A stretch of 64,000 nucleotides of DNA, taken from positions 149,373-213,372 of the forward strand of contig NZ_LMTS01000025.1 in assembly GCF_001541225.1 (NCBI RefSeq), read 5' to 3'. Within the stretch, counting starts at the first letter, position 1. Each line of letters opens with the position of its first letter. Made by a program: the position numbers and the translations under genes. Shown piece by piece: positions 48,670 through 55,612 of the stretch. The notes under the pieces are model-generated. The model was not told where the DNA came from. It saw only the letters and a program-made list of their open reading frames with translations, and made no database searches. Origin of the DNA: Variovorax sp. WDL1. GTDB lineage: Bacteria > Pseudomonadota > Gammaproteobacteria > Burkholderiales > Burkholderiaceae_C.

Positions 48670-48676
48670 GTCTAGC
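48670..48676 (-). promoter_or_regulatory. GCTAGAC promoter-like motif
   Basis: Minus-strand GCTAGAC 35 nt before the MoxR start. Confidence 0.55.
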
Positions 48677-48731
48677 GAACGGCCCGCACGCGGCTATCGG
48701 TGCATCCACGATGCCCCGAAAGAGGAAACGT

Positions 48732-48765
48732 TTTAGACTTTAGAGCCAGGCGCTTTCTGCTACAA
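48732..48765 (+). promoter_or_regulatory. TTTAGAC and GCTACAAT: phage motif or sigma70 -10
   Basis: GCTACAA (48759-48765) ends 28 nt before the RNase HI start; TACAAT is also a good sigma70 -10. TTTAGAC lies at 48732. Confidence 0.5.
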
Positions 48766-48793
48766 TGCTGACACCACTCACAGAAAATCTAAA

Positions 48794-49294
48794 ATGCAAA
48801 ACGACCTGTTCGCCGCCCCCGCTCCTGCTGCTCTCAGCTACGTCGCATATTGCGACGGTGCTTGCAAGGCCAACGGCAAGGTCGGCGCCGCAGCAAACGG
48901 AGGTTGGGGCTTCTCGCTCCGGGACCAGACCGGCACCGTGGTTGCTGAGGGCCACGGCGGAGCCCTTGGAACGACCAACAACAAGATGGAGCTGTCGGCG
49001 GCCATTGAGACGCTTCGCCGCGTCCCGGAAGGCGCCCGCATCGAGGTCTTCACCGACTCGAAGTACGTAATTCAGGGCCTGACCGAGTGGATGCCCGGGT
49101 GGAAGCGCAAGGGCTGGCGTACCGCCGGCGGCGACGCCGTCAAGAACGTCGACCTCTGGCAGCAGCTGGATGCCCTCTTCGCGAAACGGAAGGTGAAGAT
49201 GACCTGGGTTAAGGGCCACAATGGCGACCCAGGCAATGAACGCGCGGATGCGCTGGCCAATCTCGGCGCGGCGAACGCCCTCGCGTCCGCCTGA
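48794..49294 (+). CDS. rnhA: ribonuclease HI
   Basis: 166 residues, normal length. Catalytic residues in order: YCDGACKANG (Asp near 20), NNKMELSAAI (Glu), VFTDSKYVIQG (Asp) and KGHNGDPGNERADALA (His and last Asp). A Trp/Lys-rich handle region (WMPGWKRKGWRTAGG) is present as in E. coli RNase HI. It removes RNA from RNA-DNA hybrids, completing primer removal with the 5' nuclease at 8314. Confidence 0.96.
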   Translation: MQNDLFAAPAPAALSYVAYCDGACKANGKVGAAANGGWGFSLRDQTGTVVAEGHGGALGTTNNKMELSAAIETLRRVPEGARIEVFTDSKYVIQGLTEWMPGWKRKGWRTAGGDAVKNVDLWQQLDALFAKRKVKMTWVKGHNGDPGNERADALANLGAANALASA

Positions 49295-49352
49295 CCTGGC
49301 TCCGGCCCGCCGGCAAGCCGACGGCTAGCTGCCGCAGGCGCCTCATGCCATA

Positions 49353-49378
49353 ACGCCCAGCTAAAGCTCGGCGTTTCT
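49353..49378 (+). terminator. imperfect rho-independent terminator
   Basis: Stem ACGCCcAGC/GCTcGGCGT then TTCTC; between convergent rnhA and the AAA gene. Confidence 0.5.
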
Positions 49379-49411
49379 CGCTCAATCACGCCGAATCCTG
49401 CCGGCGAGCAT

Positions 49412-50383
49412 TCAGGCTCGAAAGCCCATCGACGTCTTCTTCTTCACGTGCGAATGTCCGACGTCGTCGGCAAGGACCGTCTCACGCTTGGCCAGGCGCG
49501 CGGACCCCATGGCGTCGAGCAGGGCCTTCTTCATTTCCCGCGGGGACACTTCCGCCATGTGTTCGAGCACGGCATCGGTGAGGTCCGGGTCGAAACCCCA
49601 GCCGTTAGCGGCCAGAAGCCCCGAATAGATGCTTTGAGCGATGCTGGCGGCCTGGGCGCGCGTCGGGGACGGCACCTCGTACACCATCATTCGCTGGAGG
49701 ATGTAGTCGGGGATGGCCGAGAGATTGTTCGCGGTTCCGACCCAGAAGATGCCTGACGTGTCGATTTCGACGTCGAGGAACTCATCGGTGAAGTGTTTGG
49801 CCGTGTCCGGCTCCAACAACTGCAGCAGCGCGCCGAAGGGGTCATAGCGGTGGTCGCCACCTGCCTTGTCCACCTCATCGAGGGTGAACGCCGGGTTGGC
49901 GATGGTCTCCTCAATCAGCGCCTGGGCCACCTTGCCGTGGCGTGCACCGCTCCAGCCCGACGAGCTCCCGGACAGCACCCAGCCACTGGTCATGGTGCCC
50001 ATCGAGACGAAGCGATGCGGGATGTTCAGCGCCTTCGCCAGTTCTGCGGCGAAGTGCGTCTTTCCGACCCCAGGCTCGCCTGCCAGCAGGATTGGCACGA
50101 AGTTGAGCGGGGATGAGCCATAGAGCGCGAGCTCCAGGTATTTGCGCAAGTCGTCGACCACGCCCTGGAAGTTGGGGCACGCCTGGGCGAGCGGCGCAAG
50201 CGCGTCGGAGGAAGACGGCTTGGAGATGAAGCGCTGGGCACCGACGTCAAGCATTCGACCGTAGGTTTTCATCAGGAGCGCGTTGTTCGTTCCTTCTGAG
50301 CGGGCCATGGCTTTGACCACAGCTTCGGGGCTGTAAATCTCGCGGGTTCCGCCGAGGGACAGCGACATCGTGAACTGACTCAT
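49412..50383 (-). CDS. Lon-like AAA+ ATPase without protease domain
   Basis: 323 residues from the ATG at 50383 (MSQFTMSLSLGGTREIY). Walker A GEPGVGKT at residues 102-109, then GTMTSGWVLSGSSSGWSGAR, NPAFTLDEVDKAGG (Walker B), DPFGALLQLLEPDTAKHFTD and WVGTANNLSAIPDYILQRM, closely following the ATPase module of Lon proteases. No Ser-Lys peptidase domain is present: the protein ends about 90 residues after the AAA core. A remodeler rather than a protease is inferred. GCTACAC lies 50 nt upstream. Confidence 0.88.
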   Translation of the reverse strand: MSQFTMSLSLGGTREIYSPEAVVKAMARSEGTNNALLMKTYGRMLDVGAQRFISKPSSSDALAPLAQACPNFQGVVDDLRKYLELALYGSSPLNFVPILLAGEPGVGKTHFAAELAKALNIPHRFVSMGTMTSGWVLSGSSSGWSGARHGKVAQALIEETIANPAFTLDEVDKAGGDHRYDPFGALLQLLEPDTAKHFTDEFLDVEIDTSGIFWVGTANNLSAIPDYILQRMMVYEVPSPTRAQAASIAQSIYSGLLAANGWGFDPDLTDAVLEHMAEVSPREMKKALLDAMGSARLAKRETVLADDVGHSHVKKKTSMGFRA

Positions 50384-50433
50384 GGAAACTCCCGAAGTGA
50401 GCCTTGACGCCAGCGGCTGGCTGGATTGACGTC

Positions 50434-50440
50434 GTGTAGC
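50434..50440 (-). promoter_or_regulatory. GCTACAC promoter-like motif
   Basis: Minus-strand GCTACAC 50 nt before the AAA ATPase start. Confidence 0.5.
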
Positions 50441-50480
50441 GCTGACTTTTATGCCGTTGCGCAAACATTTAAGTCGCTTG

Positions 50481-50487
50481 CCTAAAC
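50481..50487 (+). promoter_or_regulatory. CCTAAAC promoter-like motif
   Basis: CCTAAAC 28 nt before a 37-codon gene at 50516. Confidence 0.5.
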
Positions 50488-50515
50488 AGCCGGTCACCTC
50501 AACGGGAACCATTTC

Positions 50516-50629
50516 ATGGAAGCGTACTTCGACAGCTGCATTCGCCTTTGGGTACAGCTCGCCTTTCTGCCTTACCGCATCATCGGCGGCGGTGCGAAGC
50601 CATTGGGTGTCGAGGACGCGGGTCACTAA
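50516..50629 (+). CDS. very small protein (37 aa)
   Basis: 37 residues: acidic/aromatic start (MEAYFDSCIRLWVQLAFLPY), a short hydrophobic stretch at about 9-20 and a Gly-rich end. Supported by the promoter-like motif at standard spacing and by the next gene starting 19 nt after its stop. It may be an amphipathic membrane-associated peptide. Unrecognised. Confidence 0.5.
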   Translation: MEAYFDSCIRLWVQLAFLPYRIIGGGAKPLGVEDAGH

Positions 50630-50647
50630 GCGGCCGGCCCCTCAGCA

Positions 50648-51154
50648 ATGCAAGCGCAGGTAATCGACCTCACGTACATCCAGGCCTGCCAGCAATGGAA
50701 GGTTGTGGACGAGGCCGAGCGGGAGGCAGCTTCCTTTGCGGACTCGGTGAACCGGTGCCAGGCCGAGATGGTCTGGTCGAATGCATTTTCGAGGGGCCTG
50801 GCTTCCGAAGCCCTGTCAAAGGCGCAGCTCCTGCACGACAACGCAGTGGCCAAGCAGGCTGCCGCTCGGCGCAGGGCGTTACTGCTCTCCGGCCAGGCGG
50901 CCTATCGCAACTGGGGCGTGCGCCTGGGCAGGGAATATCGTTTCTGCGCCGCTTCCGAAGAGCGTGCGCGGTTCGTCGTGGACTTTCTTCGCCCCGCGGA
51001 AGCGCTGCCTGCACCGGGCCGGTGCACTTTCATTTGCGCGGGAGACGGTCCAGCCGGCCGGGGAATGGTGTTCCTTGGGTTGGACGAAATGACGCCGCAT
51101 GAGGTCGATTCCAACGTCATCAGCCTGGGGAATGTCATGCGAGGCGGCAGCTGA
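50648..51154 (+). CDS. unknown helical protein (168 aa)
   Basis: 168 residues. The N-terminal 85 are helical Ala/Glu/Gln (QWKVVDEAEREAASFADSVN), possibly coiled coil; the C-terminal part is mixed (GMVFLGLDEMTPHEVDSNVI). No recognised family. Second gene of the unit starting at 50516. Confidence 0.6.
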   Translation: MQAQVIDLTYIQACQQWKVVDEAEREAASFADSVNRCQAEMVWSNAFSRGLASEALSKAQLLHDNAVAKQAAARRRALLLSGQAAYRNWGVRLGREYRFCAASEERARFVVDFLRPAEALPAPGRCTFICAGDGPAGRGMVFLGLDEMTPHEVDSNVISLGNVMRGGS

Positions 51155-51850
51155 GCAGAAAAAAGGGCCCCCGTATTCCCGTACGTGAGCCCTCTGAATG
51201 GTCGATTCCATGGTCGGCCTGGTGAGACATAGCGCAACCTGCAACAAACCCACGGTGGCCGCCTCGTGTACCGCGGTGAAGCGAACTCCACCGGTCTCTA
51301 GGCTAAGGCAGCCCTGTGTCAACGCGTTCGGCCTGGTGAGCGTAGAGCTTACCATTGGCAACGACTTCGAGTCCCGTCGACGACGTCACCTCAAGTGGAC
51401 CCAGTCAAGCAGTTTCCTGCCTGGCTCAAACCGACTGTCTGGTTTTTGCTGGCGCTCGCACGAATGCGAAGGGGATTTCAGCCCGCCGGCCCAGCACGCG
51501 CCATTGCTCTTTCGATTTCCGCGGAGCCCCGAGTTTCGTCAGGACAAATCTACGAAAGCAACGACTGGCCAAGCCAGCGGACCAACTTCCCCGCTTCAAC
51601 GGCCCCGCGACACGACCCAGGCGCACTTGGTGCCACTCTGGATTCCCGGCCATCGCGACGAGCGCGCCCGGTGGGTCGGTAGTTGCTTGTTCCCCGGGAA
51701 GCAGCGCGTCCGGACACGCCGCTTGCCGATGAAAGGCCGCTGAGTGCTTCAGAAAGCGTCAGCAAACACCTATAGCAACCTCGTCTTCATCGGTTACACC
51801 TACGGGTCGAAAAGCGCAGTGGATGGGGTAAATCCTCCTGCGCCAAGGCT
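51155..51850. other. gene-poor segment of about 700 bases
   Basis: No frame here shows consistent codon bias, a ribosome site and a plausible protein. A minus frame of 75 codons (51426-51653) and a plus frame of 181 codons (51198-51743) are open, but their composition is not convincing. A minus-oriented GCTATAG (about 51766-51774) points into the segment, so an untranslated RNA or a decayed gene is possible. An imperfect hairpin near 51165-51195 probably ends the preceding unit. Confidence 0.45.
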
Positions 51851-52939
51851 TTAGCGTCGCCCGCTAACGTCGATTCGGCCCGTCTTCGGCTTACGTTTGG
51901 ATGCCTTCAAAGCGGCGCGTGTCCGGTACCGCCTTCTGATGCCGGCACCTACGCCCGCGAGGAGCAAGGCTGCAGCGAGGAAGAGCACGAAGGCCTCCGG
52001 CCGAATGGCCCAGAATGCCGCTAGACCAGCGAGGCCGACCAGGGGCCACTTCGCCTTTGTCACCAGCCGGCTGCTGAGCGTACTGGCGTATTCGTCAAGC
52101 CAGACAAGAAACTCCTTGGACGCCCCTCCCCCGCGTGCGCCGGCGCGCAACTGACGATAGTTTGCCTGGAGATAGCCATGAACCGGTGGGCATGCCTTTT
52201 CGCCGCTGAACATGTGGTCGTGCACGAAAACGAGGATGAATTCGAGCTCCTCTTCGGGAATAGGCTCGTCCGGAGGAAGCGCCGCGAGGTAGCGGCCCCA
52301 GAGCGTGGCGTACTCAAAGGTCTCTCCCAGGCGCAAAGAGGCCTCGGCGGCCCTACCGAAGCCGCGACTGACTCCGCGCTCCGCGGACAGCTGAAAGAGC
52401 TCGCGGCCCCGAGCAACCAATCGCTCGGCGACCCCTGCAGGACCCTTCTTTCTCTCGGACAGCGCAACGGCTGTTTCGCCGGCCAGATATGGCGCCAGAT
52501 GGTGACCGAGAGACGCCGCGTGTTCCAAGAGCGTTAAAGCCTCCTCCAGCTCGGCGACGCCAGGCCGGGGTAAGGTCAGGTGTTGCTGGGCGCGGGCGGT
52601 GAAGGCTTCGGCGAAGACATCGGCCGTTTCGGGTACCGCAAGCCTTTCCGCGACCTTGTCAATCAGTTCTTTAGCCTGCTCGGGCGTAAGGTTAAAGAAT
52701 TCGCGGTTCTTCGCCGTCCTGGCACCCTGCTCATCCAGGACCGAATGCACGACCTTTTCGGCGAGCGCGCAGTCCTCGAACGAGCGCGCGTAGAAGAGCT
52801 CAAACTGCTGCGGAACCCCGGTGGCACTGGACAGCTCCGCGCCTCGACGCTCAGGCCGTCGCCTGGTCATGCCCACTTTCACCTGCCCCGGCATCGAGGG
52901 GTTGGTGAGTACGTAGACGTAGCCAAAATCGTGGTCCAT
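51851..52939 (-). CDS. GIY-YIG (T5orf172/MUG113-like) protein with membrane helices
   Basis: 362 residues. The N-terminal GIY-YIG domain reads GYVYVLTNPSMPGQVKVGMT with the two Tyr-Val elements, a following Arg-rich helix (TRRRPERRGAELS), and the late Glu/Asn region KNREFFNLTPEQAKEL. The middle (about 130-240) is helical Ala/Leu-rich, reminiscent of Sel1-type repeats. Two hydrophobic helices lie at about 288-304 and 306-326, then a basic tail (IRRRYRTRAALKASKRKPK). A membrane-anchored nuclease is inferred. CTATAC motif 26 nt upstream. Confidence 0.8.
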   Translation of the reverse strand: MDHDFGYVYVLTNPSMPGQVKVGMTRRRPERRGAELSSATGVPQQFELFYARSFEDCALAEKVVHSVLDEQGARTAKNREFFNLTPEQAKELIDKVAERLAVPETADVFAEAFTARAQQHLTLPRPGVAELEEALTLLEHAASLGHHLAPYLAGETAVALSERKKGPAGVAERLVARGRELFQLSAERGVSRGFGRAAEASLRLGETFEYATLWGRYLAALPPDEPIPEEELEFILVFVHDHMFSGEKACPPVHGYLQANYRQLRAGARGGGASKEFLVWLDEYASTLSSRLVTKAKWPLVGLAGLAAFWAIRPEAFVLFLAAALLLAGVGAGIRRRYRTRAALKASKRKPKTGRIDVSGRR

Positions 52940-52965
52940 TCAATCCGCTTCAAAGTGCTTTGGGC

Positions 52966-52972
52966 GTATAGA
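52966..52972 (-). promoter_or_regulatory. TCTATAC promoter-like motif
   Basis: Minus-strand TCTATAC 26 nt before the GIY-YIG start. Confidence 0.5.
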
Positions 52973-53021
52973 GGGCCTGTTTCATACCGATAAAAAGACA
53001 GGCAATCGAAAGTGTTCATGG

Positions 53022-53028
53022 GCTATAC
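53022..53028 (+). promoter_or_regulatory. GCTATAC promoter-like motif
   Basis: GCTATAC 43 nt before the ATG at 53072, which it selects over an in-frame ATG at 53012. Confidence 0.5.
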
Positions 53029-53071
53029 TCGCCGTCTTAACGTGCTTTATTCGTTTCAGGAGCGTCTCCCT

Positions 53072-54361
53072 ATGTATCAAAGCCCCGGAAGACACCAGGC
53101 ACGGTCGAACCGACAGCCCCAATTTGGTGAGTTTCAGAAGCGCAACAATGCGCCACGGCATCAACCGCCCGCGATAGACCCCACCCAGCTCGCCTCGGCC
53201 ATCCAGGTCAGAAACTTTAAAGCTCTCCTGGACGCCGCGACCTCCGTCGAAAACCTCGCCCTAGCCCTGGACATGCCACTGCAGCGCGTGAATGAGCTGC
53301 TTCGAGGCGAAAACTTTCCCCACGACGTTGCGTACCACATCGAGGTAACGCTAGAGCTGCCCAGCGGGTTCCTTGACCGCGTAAACGCCCGCTTGACACC
53401 TGAAGTTGTAAATCGTTTAAAATCTCCGCTAAACTTCAACGCGACTGAAAACGAAGCGGAATCAACCGAAACGCAAACAGCAGTGGCAGTTCAGGCACCG
53501 GTCCAGTTGACGCTCGCAGCGGTGCCGGAAGCAGCGCCAGCCAGCACAGAAGCCGCACCTCAACGACAGGACGAAGACATGGCCAAAAAACAAAGCTCTC
53601 AGCCCGCCAAGAAGACGCGGGCGCCCGCTGCGACCGCTCCAACGACACACACGCCCGGCGAGGACATCCTCGACACCCGCCGCATCAACTTGGCCGTGCT
53701 GACCGAAGCCCCTGGTGCCAAGAGCAAGCTCTGTGAAATCATGGGCATGAGCCCGGCCAACATCTCCCATCGGATTCACAGGAACAAGAAGCTCGACGAT
53801 GCGGAGGTCAAGCGGTTTACGACTGCTCTCCACCTTCCCAAGGACTGGTTCGATGGTCCGCGGACGGCGAAGGACATTCCTCCTGCAGTCGTAAAAATGC
53901 TGGACCCGGGCCCGAAGCAGCCTCGTGGTACCAAGAAGGCCCTTCGCGAGGCTGCCCAGGGCCTCATTCCTGGCAAGCCTGCTGCTCGCAAGGGCCCCAC
54001 CACCCGTGTCCTGGCGCCGGCTGATGTCAAGATGCCTCGGCTCTCGACGGGTGTTGTCGCTCCGACGCGCGCGCCCGCTCCCGTGTCAGTCCCTGCGCTG
54101 GCCTCCGTGGGTGCATCGGCGCCCGTGTCCACACCGTCGGCGGCCGATTTTGCGCCCGCTCCCGCCACGGTCCGCGCACCGGCTTCGGCAGAGCAGCGGC
54201 GTTTCGCTGCAGCGCCGGCTGCTTCTGCGATTCCGGAAGACGTGGGAACCATCGGGCCCATCGCGACCGCGCTGGTCCAAACGCTGGCGCTGAAGGCGCG
54301 CGAGGGTCGCTTGGATGAGGCTACCGCTCTCAAAATGCTGACGCAGGCTGCCGCACTGTAG
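53072..54361 (+). CDS. DNA-binding protein with two HTH modules
   Basis: 429 residues from the ATG at 53072. Two similar helix-turn-helix modules: NLALALDMPLQRVNELLRG with DVAYHIEVTLELPSGFLD (about residues 50-110) and KLCEIMGMSPANISHRIHRN with FTTALHLPKDWFDGP (about 215-275). Each ends in the ALxLPxxWL-type cap seen in Cro/C1-like regulators of proteobacteria. Ala/Pro/Thr-rich linkers join them, and the C-terminal 40 residues are helical. Probably a sequence-specific regulator or nucleoid organiser binding two sites. Lies divergent to the GIY-YIG gene. Confidence 0.75.
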   Translation: MYQSPGRHQARSNRQPQFGEFQKRNNAPRHQPPAIDPTQLASAIQVRNFKALLDAATSVENLALALDMPLQRVNELLRGENFPHDVAYHIEVTLELPSGFLDRVNARLTPEVVNRLKSPLNFNATENEAESTETQTAVAVQAPVQLTLAAVPEAAPASTEAAPQRQDEDMAKKQSSQPAKKTRAPAATAPTTHTPGEDILDTRRINLAVLTEAPGAKSKLCEIMGMSPANISHRIHRNKKLDDAEVKRFTTALHLPKDWFDGPRTAKDIPPAVVKMLDPGPKQPRGTKKALREAAQGLIPGKPAARKGPTTRVLAPADVKMPRLSTGVVAPTRAPAPVSVPALASVGASAPVSTPSAADFAPAPATVRAPASAEQRRFAAAPAASAIPEDVGTIGPIATALVQTLALKAREGRLDEATALKMLTQAAAL

Positions 54362-54387
54362 GCGCTAGCCCCCCTCCGACCGTCAGG

Positions 54388-54420
54388 CGGCCCGGTCCTA
54401 ACCGGGCCGTTTCGCTTTTT
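54388..54420 (+). terminator. rho-independent terminator
   Basis: Stem CGGCCCGGT-CCTA-ACCGGGCCG then TTTCGCTTTTT. Confidence 0.8.
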
Positions 54421-54465
54421 GGGCGGGTACCCGCACTGTGCGGCTTTCCCGCCAACCCTCCAGGT

Positions 54466-54505
54466 TCTAATCGGGCCATCGAGGCTGTCCACCTTCTAAT
54501 CGGTA
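54466..54505 (+). repeat. two copies of TTCTAATCGG
   Basis: TTCTAATCGG occurs at about 54466 and 54495, roughly 30 nt apart, between the double-HTH gene and the YqeY gene. Could be an operator. Confidence 0.35.
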
Positions 54506-54546
54506 AGGCTTGGAAGGCTAGACGTGTACGACGGGCTTCGGCGTCG

Positions 54547-54553
54547 CCTATAC
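54547..54553 (+). promoter_or_regulatory. CCTATAC promoter-like motif
   Basis: CCTATAC 32 nt before the YqeY-like start; a GCTAGAC lies upstream near 54518. Confidence 0.55.
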
Positions 54554-54585
54554 GGAAGTAGACCTCTAAACAACAAAGGACCCCC

Positions 54586-55050
54586 ATGAGTTTGCTTCAA
54601 CGCATCAAAGACGACTCTCTCCAAGCCCGCAAGGCCAAGGAGGCGGCAAAGGCGGCAACACTGACCACCCTCTACTCCGAGGCAGCCATGATTGGCAAGA
54701 ATGCCGGCAATCGCGAGACGACCGACGAGGAGGTCGCAGCGACCGTCAAGAAGTTCATCAAGAACGCGAAGGAAGCCATCGTGGTACTTGAGAATGCAAC
54801 CGATGACGCACGTATTGCCGCGCGCGACGCGTTGCGCCAGGAAGTCAGCGTCTACAACGCCTACCTTCCGCAGCAGCTCGACCACGGGCGGCTCACCTCG
54901 GCCATCCTTGGCATTGTCCAGGGCCTGGCCGAGCGCTCACCCAAACAGATGGGCGCTGTGATGAAGGCCCTGAAGGAACAGCATGGCACCAACTACGACG
55001 GCAGTGCCGCGAGCGCCATCGCCAAGGAGGCTCTGGCATCCGCCAGCTAG
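54586..55050 (+). CDS. yqeY: GatB/YqeY-domain protein
   Basis: 154 residues, typical length. YqeY features: SLLQRIKDDSLQARKAKEA at the start, LYSEAAMIGKNAGN, TTDEEVAATVKKFIKNAKEA, EVSVYNAYLPQQL and the C-terminal KQMGAVMKALKEQHG. The domain resembles the tail of the GatB amidotransferase subunit that grips tRNA; stand-alone YqeY proteins have no firmly known role. Possibly binds tRNA during infection, alongside the CCA and queuosine enzymes. Confidence 0.88.
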   Translation: MSLLQRIKDDSLQARKAKEAAKAATLTTLYSEAAMIGKNAGNRETTDEEVAATVKKFIKNAKEAIVVLENATDDARIAARDALRQEVSVYNAYLPQQLDHGRLTSAILGIVQGLAERSPKQMGAVMKALKEQHGTNYDGSAASAIAKEALASAS

Positions 55051-55070
55051 GCCTATCCGGGAGCAATTTA

Positions 55071-55098
55071 AGAGCCCTCTCCGAGGGCTCTTTTTCTT
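55071..55098 (+). terminator. rho-independent terminator
   Basis: Stem AGAGCCCTC/GAGGGCTCT followed by TTTTTCTT. Confidence 0.9.
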
Positions 55099-55117
55099 GG
55101 CCTCTCCAGGGCACTCC

Positions 55118-55124
55118 GCTACAC
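55118..55124 (+). promoter_or_regulatory. GCTACAC promoter-like motif
   Basis: GCTACAC 26 nt before the GTG at 55151. Confidence 0.55.
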
Positions 55125-55150
55125 CCGGTATCAACCCTTGGAGCCCCTTC

Positions 55151-55561
55151 GTGAATCTAAATCTTTTTCCCTTCGTGGCCGCCTTTGCGCTACTTGCTGG
55201 CTGCAATGGCAACGTGCCCTCGAGCCCTCACCAGCTGAAGGAGCAGCTCATCCGGCTCGGACAGTCCACCGAGACAACGATGCACTCTGCGAAGCAGTCT
55301 GCCGAGACCGCAAAGTCCAGCGCAGAGGGCGCGGCGGTCACTGCGACGAGTACCGCGGATGGCGTCAAGGAGTCCCTCACCTCGTTCGGTGAGAACGTCA
55401 CTTCAGCGAGCGACACTGCAGCGTCCACGCTGACCAAGGTCGGTGAGGCGGCGCAAGCCGGCGTCCAGCACGTCTCAAATAGGCTCACCTCGCTCGGCGA
55501 GTTGGTCCTTGAGGCGACTTCTGACAAGCCTGCGCCAACAGCGGCACCTGCGCAGAACTAG
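55151..55561 (+). CDS. predicted lipoprotein (136 aa)
   Basis: 136 residues from GTG at 55151, chosen because TTGGAG sits 7 nt upstream, the promoter motif is correctly spaced and the resulting N-terminus is a lipoprotein signal (VAAFALLAGC, lipidated Cys near residue 18). The longer frame upstream lies across the terminator. The mature part is Ser/Thr/Ala/Glu-rich helical repeats (AKQSAETAKSSAEGAAVTAT), resembling a coiled-coil rod. Envelope spacer or surface protein inferred. Confidence 0.72.
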   Translation: MNLNLFPFVAAFALLAGCNGNVPSSPHQLKEQLIRLGQSTETTMHSAKQSAETAKSSAEGAAVTATSTADGVKESLTSFGENVTSASDTAASTLTKVGEAAQAGVQHVSNRLTSLGELVLEATSDKPAPTAAPAQN

Positions 55562-55573
55562 TGCCTCGACAAA

Positions 55574-55607
55574 AAGAAGGGCCGCCGAGGTAACTCGGCG
55601 GCCTTTT
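55574..55607. terminator. bidirectional terminator
   Basis: 10-bp stem GGCCGCCGAG-GTAA-CTCGGCGGCC with A-rich and TTTT flanks; between convergent lipoprotein and ligase genes. Confidence 0.9.
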
Positions 55608-55612
55608 CAGAA

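Noticed and set aside
51360-51385. tRNA T-arm-like TTCGAGTCC
   Set aside because: The flanking bases do not form a T-stem and no acceptor or anticodon arm can be built around it.
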